Shown here: piece after piece, positions 29,174 to 38,814 of the stretch
Position numbering within the stretch: the stretch's first letter is position 1
How the letters are laid out: each line of letters starts with the position of its first letter
NCBI GenBank assembly: GCA_937625935.1
Contig: OW569377.1
Location: 248,001 to 312,000 of the forward strand
Length of the DNA stretch: 64,000 nt
Direction of reading: 5' to 3'
Source: Tetramitus jugosus
Lineage: Eukaryota > Heterolobosea > Eutetramitea > Acrasida > Vahlkampfiidae
The notes under the pieces: model-generated
Seen by the model: only the letters and a program-made list of their open reading frames with translations
What the model was told of the DNA's origin: nothing
The model's database searches: none
Made by a program: the position numbers and the translations under genes

Positions 29174-29675
29174 TTACTTGGCAACTGGGGAAGTGACAAT
29201 ATAGTTCACAACATCGCCGACAGATTGAAGCTTGAATGCTTCCTCATCAGGAATCTCAACAACGAATTCTTGTTCGACTTCATTCACAACTTCAGCAGAG
29301 TCCAATGAGTCCAATCCCAAATCCTTGACAAAGTGTGAGTCAGGAGTAACCTTATTTGGATCAACCTTGTCGTGCTTCTTCAACACATTGATCACTCTTT
29401 GAGTAACGTCTTCCTTGCTCAAGAAACTTCCACTAGCAGAGTGTTCGCCTTCACTTGCATAGGATCTATATATCATTGTTCAATCGGATTCATCCACATG
29501 CGCACGAATAATAGTACAATAATAATGATGTTAGAAAAAGCTTTTTTTCGCAAAAGAGGTTGGTTGGTTTCACAAATGATCATGATGAGAATTCTTACCT
29601 TGTGATGAATTGGTTTCTTGGGTTCAAAACTTGCTTGTTAACAGCGAAGAATGCTCTAGAGTATCTGCTCAACAT
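29174..29675 (-). CDS. Mitochondrial acyl carrier protein (NDUFAB1-type)
   Basis: Exons 29675..29599 and 29465..29174, with a 133-base intron, give 122 residues. The N-terminus ([30 protein letters not shown]) is a typical basic mitochondrial presequence with a cleavage-like RSYAS. The ACP domain carries the phosphopantetheine Ser in [13 protein letters not shown]. Residues around it ([28 protein letters not shown]) are conserved. It supplies acyl chains for mitochondrial type II fatty acid and lipoate synthesis and is a subunit of complex I and the LYR-based assembly machinery in other eukaryotes. Confidence 0.93.
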
Positions 29676-29930
29676 GGTGTCTGCTTCAAATTATTTTGTT
29701 TTCGCGTGCTTCGATTTTTGCGTGGTTTTGTAACTTATTTTTCCGATCATCCCGATTACAACATCATTTCTCCATGCGTGTGGGGACTTGAGCAAGAACA
29801 ACCTCTCAAGAATTAAATTGCAAGATATTGTTTAATAAATGAACTTTAAGTGGTGCTCTATTCGATGTGACCTATCACAGCGGAATGCATTTAGTTTCTT
29901 GTGTTGGAGATAATACAGTAAGAACAGTGC

Positions 29931-30206
29931 TTATTCGTTCTTTGTTGCTCTTTTTCTTTTGACGTCTCTGGTTCTTGGAGTTTCCTTTCTCTTCTCGACG
30001 GTATTCTTGGATGCTCTGTTGACCTTGCGAATCTTCTTTCCGAGTTCGAGGTCCTTGTAGTTTACATTCTTTCTTCTTCTGGTGCCTCCCACAATGTTCT
30101 TCTTTTCGATCTTGGCTCCATAAGCAACTCTCTTAGACTTGTCAACTTTGCCAGAGCGTTTCCAGACGGTCTTGGTTGGTGTAATATCTGATGATGAAGA
30201 TGCCAT
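29931..30206 (-). CDS. Small very basic protein, unknown
   Basis: This 91-residue frame starts with ATG at 30206. Lys and Arg make up roughly a third of it, with several nuclear-localisation-like clusters (KRRK, RTRDVKRKR). The first 12 residues are Ser-rich. No domain is recognised. The composition fits a nucleolar or chromatin protein. It is not a shadow of another frame, since no overlapping gene exists, and codon use is ordinary. Function unknown. Confidence 0.55.
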   Translation of the reverse strand: MASSSSDITPTKTVWKRSGKVDKSKRVAYGAKIEKKNIVGGTRRRKNVNYKDLELGKKIRKVNRASKNTVEKRKETPRTRDVKRKRATKNE

Positions 30207-30804
30207 GTTATAAAAATTTCTTATGAGACTTGCTGAGCGAGAGTACCCTATCTTTGGTTTTGTTTGGTTGTGTTTCTTGACGGTGCCACGGATAGCACCA
30301 GCTTCATTTTATACCACCAGGTCTCGAATTCGAATTTCCAGTACTTCTGGGAATGTAACGGATAGAATTTTGGTTGAAAAAAGAGCGCGAGTTTTACTCA
30401 ATAACGGTTTTTGGATTGAAAATCGGATCATCATCCGGGAGTGGGATGAAGGAACTCCATGATCTTTCTTTCTGCCGGATCTTCATCACCTTCCAGGGCA
30501 TCTGCATTCACCTTCTGTTCGTAGATCCTTGGTTGCAACTCTTCTTGGTTGAGTAGATTCTCGCTACCTTGTTCTAGACTTTCCTTTGCACCTTCGATGA
30601 ATGAAGGGAGGGGTGTTTCACTCGCCAATGTGAGGGGATTCAAGTTGGATATTGGATTGGTTTCCATTGGTTTCTGATTGATTGTGCCTTCGTTGGTGGG
30701 AATATTATGGATGTATTTGCAGACAACTTGGTTCTATTTTCGGTTTCACACTCTTTACAACAAAGTAATACAATAAAGGATACTTCAAGAACTTAATCAT
30801 GAAG
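30207..30804. other. Spacer with one small ORF
   Basis: Apart from the small minus-strand ORF at 30431-30667, this 600-base stretch shows no RNA gene or repeat. It contains the promoter of the basic-protein gene and the 3' flank of the formin gene. Confidence 0.35.
30431..30667 (-). CDS. Small acidic protein, unknown
   Basis: This 78-residue frame (ATG 30667) is rich in Glu, Leu, Asn and Pro, with an amphipathic segment PSFIEGAKESLEQGSENLLNQEEL and a C-terminal ERKIMEFLHPTPG. No family is recognised. It stands free of other genes, and its composition is protein-like, but so short a frame could still be chance. Confidence 0.4.
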   Translation of the reverse strand: METNPISNLNPLTLASETPLPSFIEGAKESLEQGSENLLNQEELQPRIYEQKVNADALEGDEDPAERKIMEFLHPTPG

Positions 30805-33800
30805 CTACTGTGTCGAGATATCACTTAAGTTCTTGGCTCTTTTCTTTCTTGCTTGTTCTTCTCTTTGTTGGTTTTCCTCCCTAGCTCTTCTAAACTTGTT
30901 GATGAAATCGACAAGCAATAGGAAGAAACTATCGTTATCACCATTGGTCTCCTTCTCAAAATGATAGTATGATATTGTTTCTTCGTAAATTGTTTCACAA
31001 ATTTGACTTACATCTCTTAGGTACTCCATCTGATCAGCAGCAGAGTTGCTTGCTTCTTTGAGTGTTTCAAGGAACTTGAAATCTACACTGGTACCAACTG
31101 AAAGATAGTACTTGTATTCGGATTGCAAATGGGAGGCATGCTGTTCAAATTGTTTCAATAGTGGTACTAAAGAATTGAAACTAACTTTCGAACTCTGAGT
31201 AACCAACTCTTCGAACTTACCATCAAAGCACGAGAGAACATCAGAATCTTTTTCATTAATTCTTTGCACCAGGTAGTGCAACAGAGATTTGGTTTTGCCA
31301 CTTTGACTATTTGCCTTTGTATCGGCTAGCTTCGGGAGAATATCTAGCTTGAATCCTTTCACATTGGCAATAGCGCCTCTCCCTTCATTCATCACTCTAC
31401 CGTAGACCAACACGTACTGGAGAATCTTTTTCAAACCTTCACTGCTCTTCACTGCTTCACAAGCAGATATTTTCACTTGGATTTTTTCTGTTAACTTCTC
31501 CAAGAGTTCGGGCATAGTTTGCATATAAATTCTCGTTTCTACCTGTTGCTGAAACCTAACTTTGCGAATAAAAGTGCAAAGCCATTGTTCTGTTTTTGGA
31601 AGAGACGAGTACGATTGAATGCCTGCCTTCAGTAGCTTTTTCTTTTCATCTGCGCTTACACCGGTGATGAACTGATGAAGATTAATAAGTTGACTCAAAT
31701 CCATGGGAGCGAACTCTTGTATAGCTTTCACAATTTCATGTGGATCCTGAACATTCCTGAATTGGGAAGCAAACACGATGCTCATATTTCGATTCAAGTT
31801 GGATGATAACACGGATATTTCTGTGGAGGCTTTTGTTGTCTTTTTAGGCATAGGTACTGAGCTGGTTTGAGCAAATATTTCCTTGAATTCGTCCAAATTA
31901 TCTAGTATACTATGCTCTGGATCTAAGAGTTCCGACCAAACAGAATTATTACTAGTATCTTTAACAGGGGCCCAATTCAGTCTTTTCATTATTTTCTTTT
32001 GCTCAGTCAGTTTAATCGAAGGGTGTACTGCATTTGGTGGAAGCATCGTTGAGAAAGGAGGTGGTGGAGGTGGTGGGCAAAAAGAGTGCGGCAGTGGTGG
32101 AGGAAGTGGTGCTCCGAATGATGACATAGGAGGTGGTGGAGGTGGAGGGAACGTAACCGATGCGTCTGAGGGATTGAAAACAGGTAGAGGTGGTGGAGGA
32201 GGAGCATTATTGCTGATATTGAGGACTTCTTCGTTGTGGAGTTCTGGCATTTCGGAAGCTCCTTTTTCTGCTTGTTGTGGAGTCACTATCGAAGGTACTT
32301 CCCAGTTTGCTGCTTCTATTTTGTTGGATCCTTTCCATTGGATGCCATATTGTTGAAATTTATAGGAAGCACTGGTGTATTTCGCATCAAAACGTTCCTC
32401 ATCTGGGACTTTTCGCAAATTAATTCCAACTCCATGAATTTTAATCTTGTATTCTTCATTCACCTTTCTCATCTCACTCTTGTGGTTTTCATTCCTCACA
32501 TGAGCAAGTCTAACTTGGTTCTTGGTATCTCCTCCCAAATTAAGGTAGTGATGAGGACATTGTTTCAAGTATTTTTCAACCTCTGAACGATAATTCTGTA
32601 TCTTCATGTTCACAACGACCTTCCCCTCTTCAGTTCGACTTGTAGACATATTCTCCTTCAAACATATTCGCATTATAAATGATTTTGGAATAGTAGGAGG
32701 AGGATTGTGAAGCGAGGTTGGTGATGTATTCTTCGCCCCCACCAGATTATCAATCCAATCCAATTCACTTCTTCTTGCGACAAGTTCTAATACATTGGTT
32801 CGATCCTCCTCATGTCGAGAAAACATAGGATTGAACGTATAGCGAAACACTTTGGTAAATTGATCCCTAACAACCCAGTAACAGGAAAACACAAAATCGC
32901 CTAAAATTCGAACTGGATGAACCGTGTCGTAGTGGTACCAAATCTCTCCTGTTGCTTCGTCCACAGTGACTCCATTATGAGTATTTGGCCCTCTCATTGC
33001 ATTGAGATAAGACGGGTGGGCTTGTTGGTAGAATCCACTATGAATCTCTCGATCGTTTTGGGAGATAATAAAATATAGTTTTCCTCCCTTACCGACAGTT
33101 TCTGAAACAGCGTCTTCTAATTGACCAAAGCTTCGTGAATTATTAGGAACAATACGCGTATTAAATGATATCCTTTCCAAAGTATACTCTGTGACAAACG
33201 GAGTAGGTGTTTGAATTAGAATATTGAAGAAATTGGCATATCGCTTGAGCGAGGGTGTAATATTTTCAATCACCCCAGGGGAGATGTAATGACGCTTGAC
33301 TACATTGTCTATCATCTCGTCGTGCAACAGTTCAAGAAATCTACCAATGCAAGATTCTCCTCCCAAGAATTCCATCAAACAAGAAACAAATAAGAGTGCA
33401 TAGTAGATATTATCAATCGTGCAATAAAACACGATAGCTGTCGATTTCGAGGAGGAGCTGTCGGTGCTACTAAACGAGATGGATGATTGTTCATCTTCTT
33501 CATCTTCGATTCTCTCATTTGCTTGCTCGCCATCCTCGTTCTGTTCCTCGTCATCCTCCTCATTTGTCTCTTCATCACTATCATCGAGTGTAGAGGATTG
33601 GTTGCTTGATTCACTCGACAAGTAACTATAAAGAGTCGAGCACAATTGAAGCATATTCACAATTTGTTCGAAATGGAAGTAAGTCGATACTCCATACTCA
33701 ATAATGGACAAATTGGGCTGGAATGTTTCGAACGCTGTTTTAGTAAAGTTTACACAAACAATTTGGTCGAACTCACATTCATATTTAGAAGTCAACCAGT

Positions 33801-34031
33801 CTACAATCTTTGTTCGATGTTCCTTTTGCGAGTTGCCCACATTTTCATCATAAATTACTAAACAAAGAATTAGGTGTGAATGACACTATCAAAGCAAATT
33901 CACTAAGTATGAAACTCTTGATACTTACAATCAAATCCATTGGCAAAATTGTAGCACACAGGCTCCTGGAATGGAATTGGAAGGAGAGAGGCATTACTCT
34001 TTGATCTACCGAACCATCCAAACATATTCAT
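30805..34031 (-). CDS. Formin with N-terminal PTEN-like phosphatase/C2 region
   Basis: Exons 34031..33929 and 33857..30805 with a 71-base intron give 1051 residues and join as GFDLIYDENV. The N-terminal 500 residues resemble a PTEN/tensin-type phosphatase followed by a C2 domain (GDFVFSCYWVVRDQ ... FRYTFNPMF). The expected HCxxGxxR loop is degenerate (FYCTIDNIYYA), so it should be catalytically dead. Proline-rich FH1 segments (PPPPPLP, PPPPPPPMSS, PPPPPPFS) lie at about 590-670. The FH2 domain follows to about 1010 (KRLNWAPVKDTS, IYMQTMPELLEKL, GLKKILQYVLVYGRVMNEG). FH2 nucleates and elongates actin filaments with profilin bound to FH1. The PTEN-C2 part may bind membrane phosphoinositides. 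The domain order is that of plant class II formins. Confidence 0.88.
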
Positions 34032-34220
34032 AGTCGAGTAAAAGTTTTTGGTTGTGTTTTTCTCGATAGATATCTTGAGGCCAAGAAAATTGCAACTTCC
34101 TCTATTTGTGAGCTCTCACCAATTTGGAAAACGGTCTCAATCTTTGTAGATGCCCGCGCCAAAAAAAACAGAGGTAACATTTCTATGTAGGCCATTCGGT
34201 GGCTACACCTCGCTGCTTAT

Positions 34221-36323
34221 TTATTTTTTGGTCTTCTTGCCCGATGGCTTTTTGGATGACTTGCTGGTTGAAGGGTTGGACTTCTTTGTGTTCTTTGCTT
34301 GCTTGTTTGGTTTCTTTCCCTTCTTGTCATTCTCTCTCTTTCTCTTTGTTCCGCTGTTCTTTGAAGCGAGAGCATCGTCTCTCGATATCTTTCCTGATCG
34401 GATGTCCTTCTCCATCCTCAATCGAGTGTTTCTCTGCTGCAGTTTCTTCACGTTATCCAATGCAAATTCAACAATCAACCTTCTGCTGTCGTCGACCTTG
34501 TCCTTCTTCACTCTCTTCTTCTCAAACACACCAGGGTTGTTGTTGATGGCCCGAAGTGCTGCCAAAGCGTGTTCATGTTTTTCAAACTCAACAAATCCAT
34601 AGCCTCTTGAAGGTGGGTTACCAGCCGCATCAATATGCTTCGAGTTCTTATCCCTCTCGATTCTGCTGTATTTAACCTTTGGAGGTCCGACAGATGTATC
34701 ATCTTTCACCTCAGCGTGCCTCAGGAACAACTCCTTCAATTGTTTGTCAGTCATGGTCTTTGGTAGATTCTGAACAGACAATCTCGTCCGTGAAATATGG
34801 TAGATTGGATTGTTTAGCTTTTGCATCTTTGTTTCATAATTCTTTTGAATCTTCTCCAAGTGCTTTGGTGGCAGCGTAGCGGCAATAGGTGATGACTTTG
34901 GAACATAACCTTCCTCAGCCAGATACAGATTACGTCTATCCTTCTCCTCCATCTTAATCTTCTCCATTTGTTCCTTCTTCTTTGATGCCTCATCTCTGCT
35001 GATTGCACGTGAAATGATTGGATGTCTTCCCTCGAGTTCCAACTTTTCAATCGATCCCTGAATGCTCTGTGCATCCACGTGATGATCCATTTGCTTCAAC
35101 TTTTGTTCAAACTTTGGCGACTTTGAAATGGTTTCCAAATTCTTCAATCTCTGCTCCATTTCAACATCCTTCATCACACTGTCTGCTGATTCCTTCTTCT
35201 CAAACAGGACGAATGCCGTACCGTTCGAAAGATTCAAAAACTCCTTGTGAGGCATCACAGTTACCTTCTCCACTGCTCCATAATAATACGAAAACATATC
35301 TACAATATCGTCGACTTCGACATCGAATGGAAGATTTCTAATAAACAATGTTCTTTCATAATCAGGTCCCTTGTTCTTCTTTGGGTGCTTCTTCTTTTTG
35401 GAAGCTGCATCATCATCTTCGTCATCATTCTCACCCTTCTCCAGAATCGAATTGATACGATCGGACAAATCTCCATCTCCGCCCAAATCATTCATTTCTC
35501 CTTCTTCGTCTTCATCATCTTCGTCATCGAGACTATTCTTTGCAGATTCAATAGCCAATCGCATAATGTCATTCGCTGCTTCATCTTCCTCCTTTTCTTC
35601 TTCAGAAACGTCCTTCTTGTTCGATTTCTTTTGTTGCTTCTTATTTTTTGCGCCGTCATTCTTATCGGATGATGCTGATTTTGACACTTCCGTATTGTTG
35701 CCATCCTTGAGCTTCAAATATTCATCTCTGCTCTTCTTCATGGAACAAGAAAATTTCTTCTTTTTGGATAAATCAACCACAGCTCTCTTTGCCTTCTTCA
35801 TCATCTTAAACTCAATAAAGGCGTATCCCTTGATTCGATCATTGACACTTGGACACTTGATGTTCACAATTTTTCCATAGTATCCAAACTCTTTTTCCAA
35901 CAAGGCTAATGTCTGTTTTGTCGACAAGTTCTTATCAAGTTTACTGACAACAATTGTTTTTTGTTCTTTAATCTCTTCAACGGTCACTATAGTAGAGAGA
36001 AATTTGTGAGTAAGTAAAATATGATAAAATTGACATGTAAAGATCAAATATATACTTTTTCTCTTTTTGCCGTTTTCAGTGATTGTTGTTGTGGTGTTAT
36101 CCATTGTTTCATCTTCTTCCTCTTCTTCGTTGTGAGGTTCAACTTCCCTCTTGGTTTTTCTATTGAGTAGCATGTGTGTTGGATGTGATGTGCGTGATAG
36201 CTTTTTGCTTGTTGTGTTCGTCACGATATTGAATGCATTTTCCCGACCTTGTTTCACATTTTTTTGGCGGCGGAATACATGTTTCGATTGAAGGGTCAAT
36301 AGATTAGATGAAAATTCAAGCAT
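34221..36323 (-). CDS. RBM28/Nop4-like nucleolar RNA-binding protein (three RRMs)
   Basis: The frame is open for 700 codons, but 35987-36055 is a 69-base, frame-preserving, T-rich GT-AG intron that would otherwise encode a hydrophobic insert (IYLIFTCQFYHILLTHKF) just before the first RRM; the spliced product has about 677 residues. Three RRMs are visible: KTIVVSKLDKNLSTKQTLALL (about 100-165), RTLFIRNLPFDVEVDDIVDMF (about 300-370) and RLSVQNLPKTMTDKQLKELF (about 490-580). Acidic Lys/Asp/Glu linkers and a Lys-rich tail follow. RBM28/Nop4 acts in 60S ribosomal subunit assembly in the nucleolus. The start may instead be the ATG at codon 51, since the first 50 residues have no recognisable role. 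Confidence 0.85.
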   Translation of the reverse strand: MLEFSSNLLTLQSKHVFRRQKNVKQGRENAFNIVTNTTSKKLSRTSHPTHMLLNRKTKREVEPHNEEEEEDETMDNTTTTITENGKKRKSIYLIFTCQFYHILLTHKFLSTIVTVEEIKEQKTIVVSKLDKNLSTKQTLALLEKEFGYYGKIVNIKCPSVNDRIKGYAFIEFKMMKKAKRAVVDLSKKKKFSCSMKKSRDEYLKLKDGNNTEVSKSASSDKNDGAKNKKQQKKSNKKDVSEEEKEEDEAANDIMRLAIESAKNSLDDEDDEDEEGEMNDLGGDGDLSDRINSILEKGENDDEDDDAASKKKKHPKKNKGPDYERTLFIRNLPFDVEVDDIVDMFSYYYGAVEKVTVMPHKEFLNLSNGTAFVLFEKKESADSVMKDVEMEQRLKNLETISKSPKFEQKLKQMDHHVDAQSIQGSIEKLELEGRHPIISRAISRDEASKKKEQMEKIKMEEKDRRNLYLAEEGYVPKSSPIAATLPPKHLEKIQKNYETKMQKLNNPIYHISRTRLSVQNLPKTMTDKQLKELFLRHAEVKDDTSVGPPKVKYSRIERDKNSKHIDAAGNPPSRGYGFVEFEKHEHALAALRAINNNPGVFEKKRVKKDKVDDSRRLIVEFALDNVKKLQQRNTRLRMEKDIRSGKISRDDALASKNSGTKRKRENDKKGKKPNKQAKNTKKSNPSTSKSSKKPSGKKTKK

Positions 36324-36502
36324 TCTAAAAACGGCATCGGAGTTGCTGGAATACCAACAATGGCGTCTGTCTGGAACTGGGAATCGAAGGAAGAGCTGTC
36401 AAACCCTGTGGAATAAAGGATAATCTGTTGCCCTCGATTTACTTTTTCAAAACAAACAAAACATAGAAATCTTATATAATATATTAGACCATTCACTCAA
36501 GA

Positions 36503-37864
36503 ATGTCCACACTTACTACCGCCAACATCAAGGTGAACTATCAAGGCCAGATCAGAAGATTGACTCTGGAGAACCAACCAAACATGTACCATACCTTAAT
36601 GGAACAAATCTTTGCCCTTTATCAATTGAATGAAGAAGCATATCCACTCTGCTCCGTCCAGTACTATGACGAGGACAAGGATTTGATTTCAGTGTTGTCT
36701 GACAATGAACTGTTGACTGCCATCAAGGTTCAAACTGAAGTTATGGGTCAGAGCACTTTGAACCTCATTTTCAACGCACCATCCGCTGATTCTATTGCGA
36801 CTCACAGCTCTGTTGAGCAAGAGGAGAGCAACGAGGTTGCTCAAGAGATTCGAGCACTTGAGAATTTGCGTATTGCTGAGCCATCTGCGCCAGCATTGAG
36901 CTCTTCTGATTCATCTGACGAAGACGGCACTTATTCCAGTGATTTATCCAGCTCTGATTCTGATGTTGAGTCCGAGTTGGAGAACCTCAAGAAGCGCAAA
37001 AGATTGTTGAAAGTCCAGTTCAAAACTGATATCAAGTTGAGAAGAATGCAGTTCAAGCAAGACATGAAATCTTTGAAAGATGAGATGAGACAAAAGTGTC
37101 AAGAGAGTTGTGGAGAAGAATATGACAATTTGATGGACTTGAAGAAGATCAGAAAGCAGAAGGAGAGAGAGTTGAGAGATGAATTGAAGGAGTGCCACAA
37201 GGCTGGAAAGTTCCTTCAAAAGATGGAAAAGAAAAAGAAGAAGGAAGCATTCAAAAGATGTAGAAGAGCTTCCAAGTCCGTCTTCTTTGACATCAGAGAG
37301 AACAGTTGGCCATCTCATCTCACCAATTTGATCATTGATGCGGAAAGTATGCTTGTATCTACCAAGGCAATGAGCAGATTGACCAAGAGTGAGGAGTTCA
37401 CTCGTGCTGCTTGCAAGATTTTGGCAAAGATCTTGGCTAAATTTCATTACAGTATGAAGGACAAGCCTTTGCAACGAACTCAATTGTTGTTCAATGACCA
37501 GAAATTGGCATCATTGGTGGAGGAGATCTTGAAGCAAAACTCTTCTCTCTACCCTCAGAGCACTATTCAAGTGATCAGTGCCAAGCCTGCAAAGTCTGGT
37601 GGAGTTGAGGAGTTGGTACCAACTCTTGTTAGAGAGCTAACAGCTAATGATGCAGTTCAATCAACTCTCATTGTCACAGACAACAAGAACGTGCTCAAGT
37701 CATTGAAGGCCACTGAAGCCATTTGTGTTTCTTCTAAGCCAATGATCAAGTACATGTTTTCCACAATTGACGTCGAAGTCCAAGGCAAGTCTCGCTTCAA
37801 GTTCTTTGCTTGGGTCAATCAAGAGTGCGCCAGACTTGGAGTTTCTCCAGCCAAATGCAAGTAA
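36503..37864 (+). CDS. PB1-domain protein with charged coiled coil, unknown
   Basis: The 453-residue protein starts at ATG 36503. Residues 8-92 form a PB1 domain with the acidic OPCA motif YYDEDKDLISVLSDNEL, so it can pair with basic PB1 partners. A Ser/Asp-rich linker (about 130-155) and a long Lys/Glu-rich coiled coil (about 155-255) follow. The C-terminal 190 residues are folded-looking and unrecognised. p62/NBR1-type receptors also begin with PB1, but no ZZ finger, LIR or UBA domain is evident, so that role cannot be claimed. No intron. Confidence 0.75.
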   Translation: MSTLTTANIKVNYQGQIRRLTLENQPNMYHTLMEQIFALYQLNEEAYPLCSVQYYDEDKDLISVLSDNELLTAIKVQTEVMGQSTLNLIFNAPSADSIATHSSVEQEESNEVAQEIRALENLRIAEPSAPALSSSDSSDEDGTYSSDLSSSDSDVESELENLKKRKRLLKVQFKTDIKLRRMQFKQDMKSLKDEMRQKCQESCGEEYDNLMDLKKIRKQKERELRDELKECHKAGKFLQKMEKKKKKEAFKRCRRASKSVFFDIRENSWPSHLTNLIIDAESMLVSTKAMSRLTKSEEFTRAACKILAKILAKFHYSMKDKPLQRTQLLFNDQKLASLVEEILKQNSSLYPQSTIQVISAKPAKSGGVEELVPTLVRELTANDAVQSTLIVTDNKNVLKSLKATEAICVSSKPMIKYMFSTIDVEVQGKSRFKFFAWVNQECARLGVSPAKCK

Positions 37865-38814
37865 ATGCCAATGCTAGGAAACGTTGTATTCATAAGTATT
37901 TTAATTACGTATGATAGATGGAAATTAGAATACTTATGACTGCATGGTTAACAGCAAAAATAAAAAAGTTTCAACAACTATCAAAAAGCACAAAAGCTTT
38001 GTGTAGAAGTTCATTTCTTCTCTGAAATTCCGTACATAGTCAACCAATGACCAATAATACCCAAAACCACTGCTCTTGGATGATCATACTAGGTTCCGAG
38101 CCAAAAGCCTACATTACTGAGGGTTCTCGAGTAGTCTCCTATCTCAATACTAACTCAGCCAGATGGTGCTTAACTTCTCTATTCGAAATGGGAAGAGGTG
38201 GTTCCACCATTGTATGAACGTAGACATTCATTAAGGAAATTGGAGCTATCTATTTTCCGAGACACCTCTCATTGTTTGCACGGATAGACTAGGCTGTCTG
38301 ATTCACTGTTTCTCCCGCCAATCGCTGACTGCTGAAGAGAAATGAGACAATGAGGGGTTCAGCTGCGAATGAACGAGTAAAACTTTAAAGTTAATGTTGT
38401 TGGAGAATCGAACGAGTAGATCCCGAACTGGCGTTTCTTTGGACGGCTTGTCCGAATCTTATCTCACACATCAAATCACACGCCAAAAGAATTTGTCCAT
38501 TACCCCGAGCACCCACCCAAAAATCCTGCCAGATACATGTTTTGAGATAATCTAGATCTGCACTTCACTAACAAAACACACAAAGAAGAATCGACGTCCT
38601 CTTCTCCTTAACCACCTCTTTGTTTCCCTACACTCTTTGCTACTCTTAGACATTGGTATCTTGAGCTCTGATTCTTTTTTTGTGAATCGCGAAAAGATCG
38701 CCCAAATCGAACCATCCGCTCCCAACCAAGGAGGACACATTTTTTTCTCAGCAATACCATTGTTCAAAAACAACAAACAACATCAGCAGCATCACCAACA
38801 TCAAAAGATAGACA
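37865..38814. other. Long spacer holding the second 5S gene and a dyad
   Basis: Besides the 5S gene at 38107-38225, the 950-base spacer contains an inverted repeat (CCTCTCATTGT at 38265-38275 and ACAATGAGGGG at 38347-38357, one wobble). The last 250 bases precede the vWA/RhoGEF gene and should be its promoter and 5' UTR. No credible protein frame was found. Confidence 0.4.
38107..38225 (-). rRNA. 5S ribosomal RNA, copy 2
   Basis: 119 bases on the minus strand, identical by eye to the 5S gene at 23434-23552, again with a TTTT run directly after the 3' end. Flanking sequences differ apart from a few bases, so this is a dispersed gene copy, not part of a longer duplication. Confidence 0.95.

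Noticed and set aside
35987-36055. Hydrophobic segment in the RBM28-like protein as a membrane helix
   Set aside because: The segment is a frame-preserving T-rich intron with GT-AG ends in front of the first RRM.
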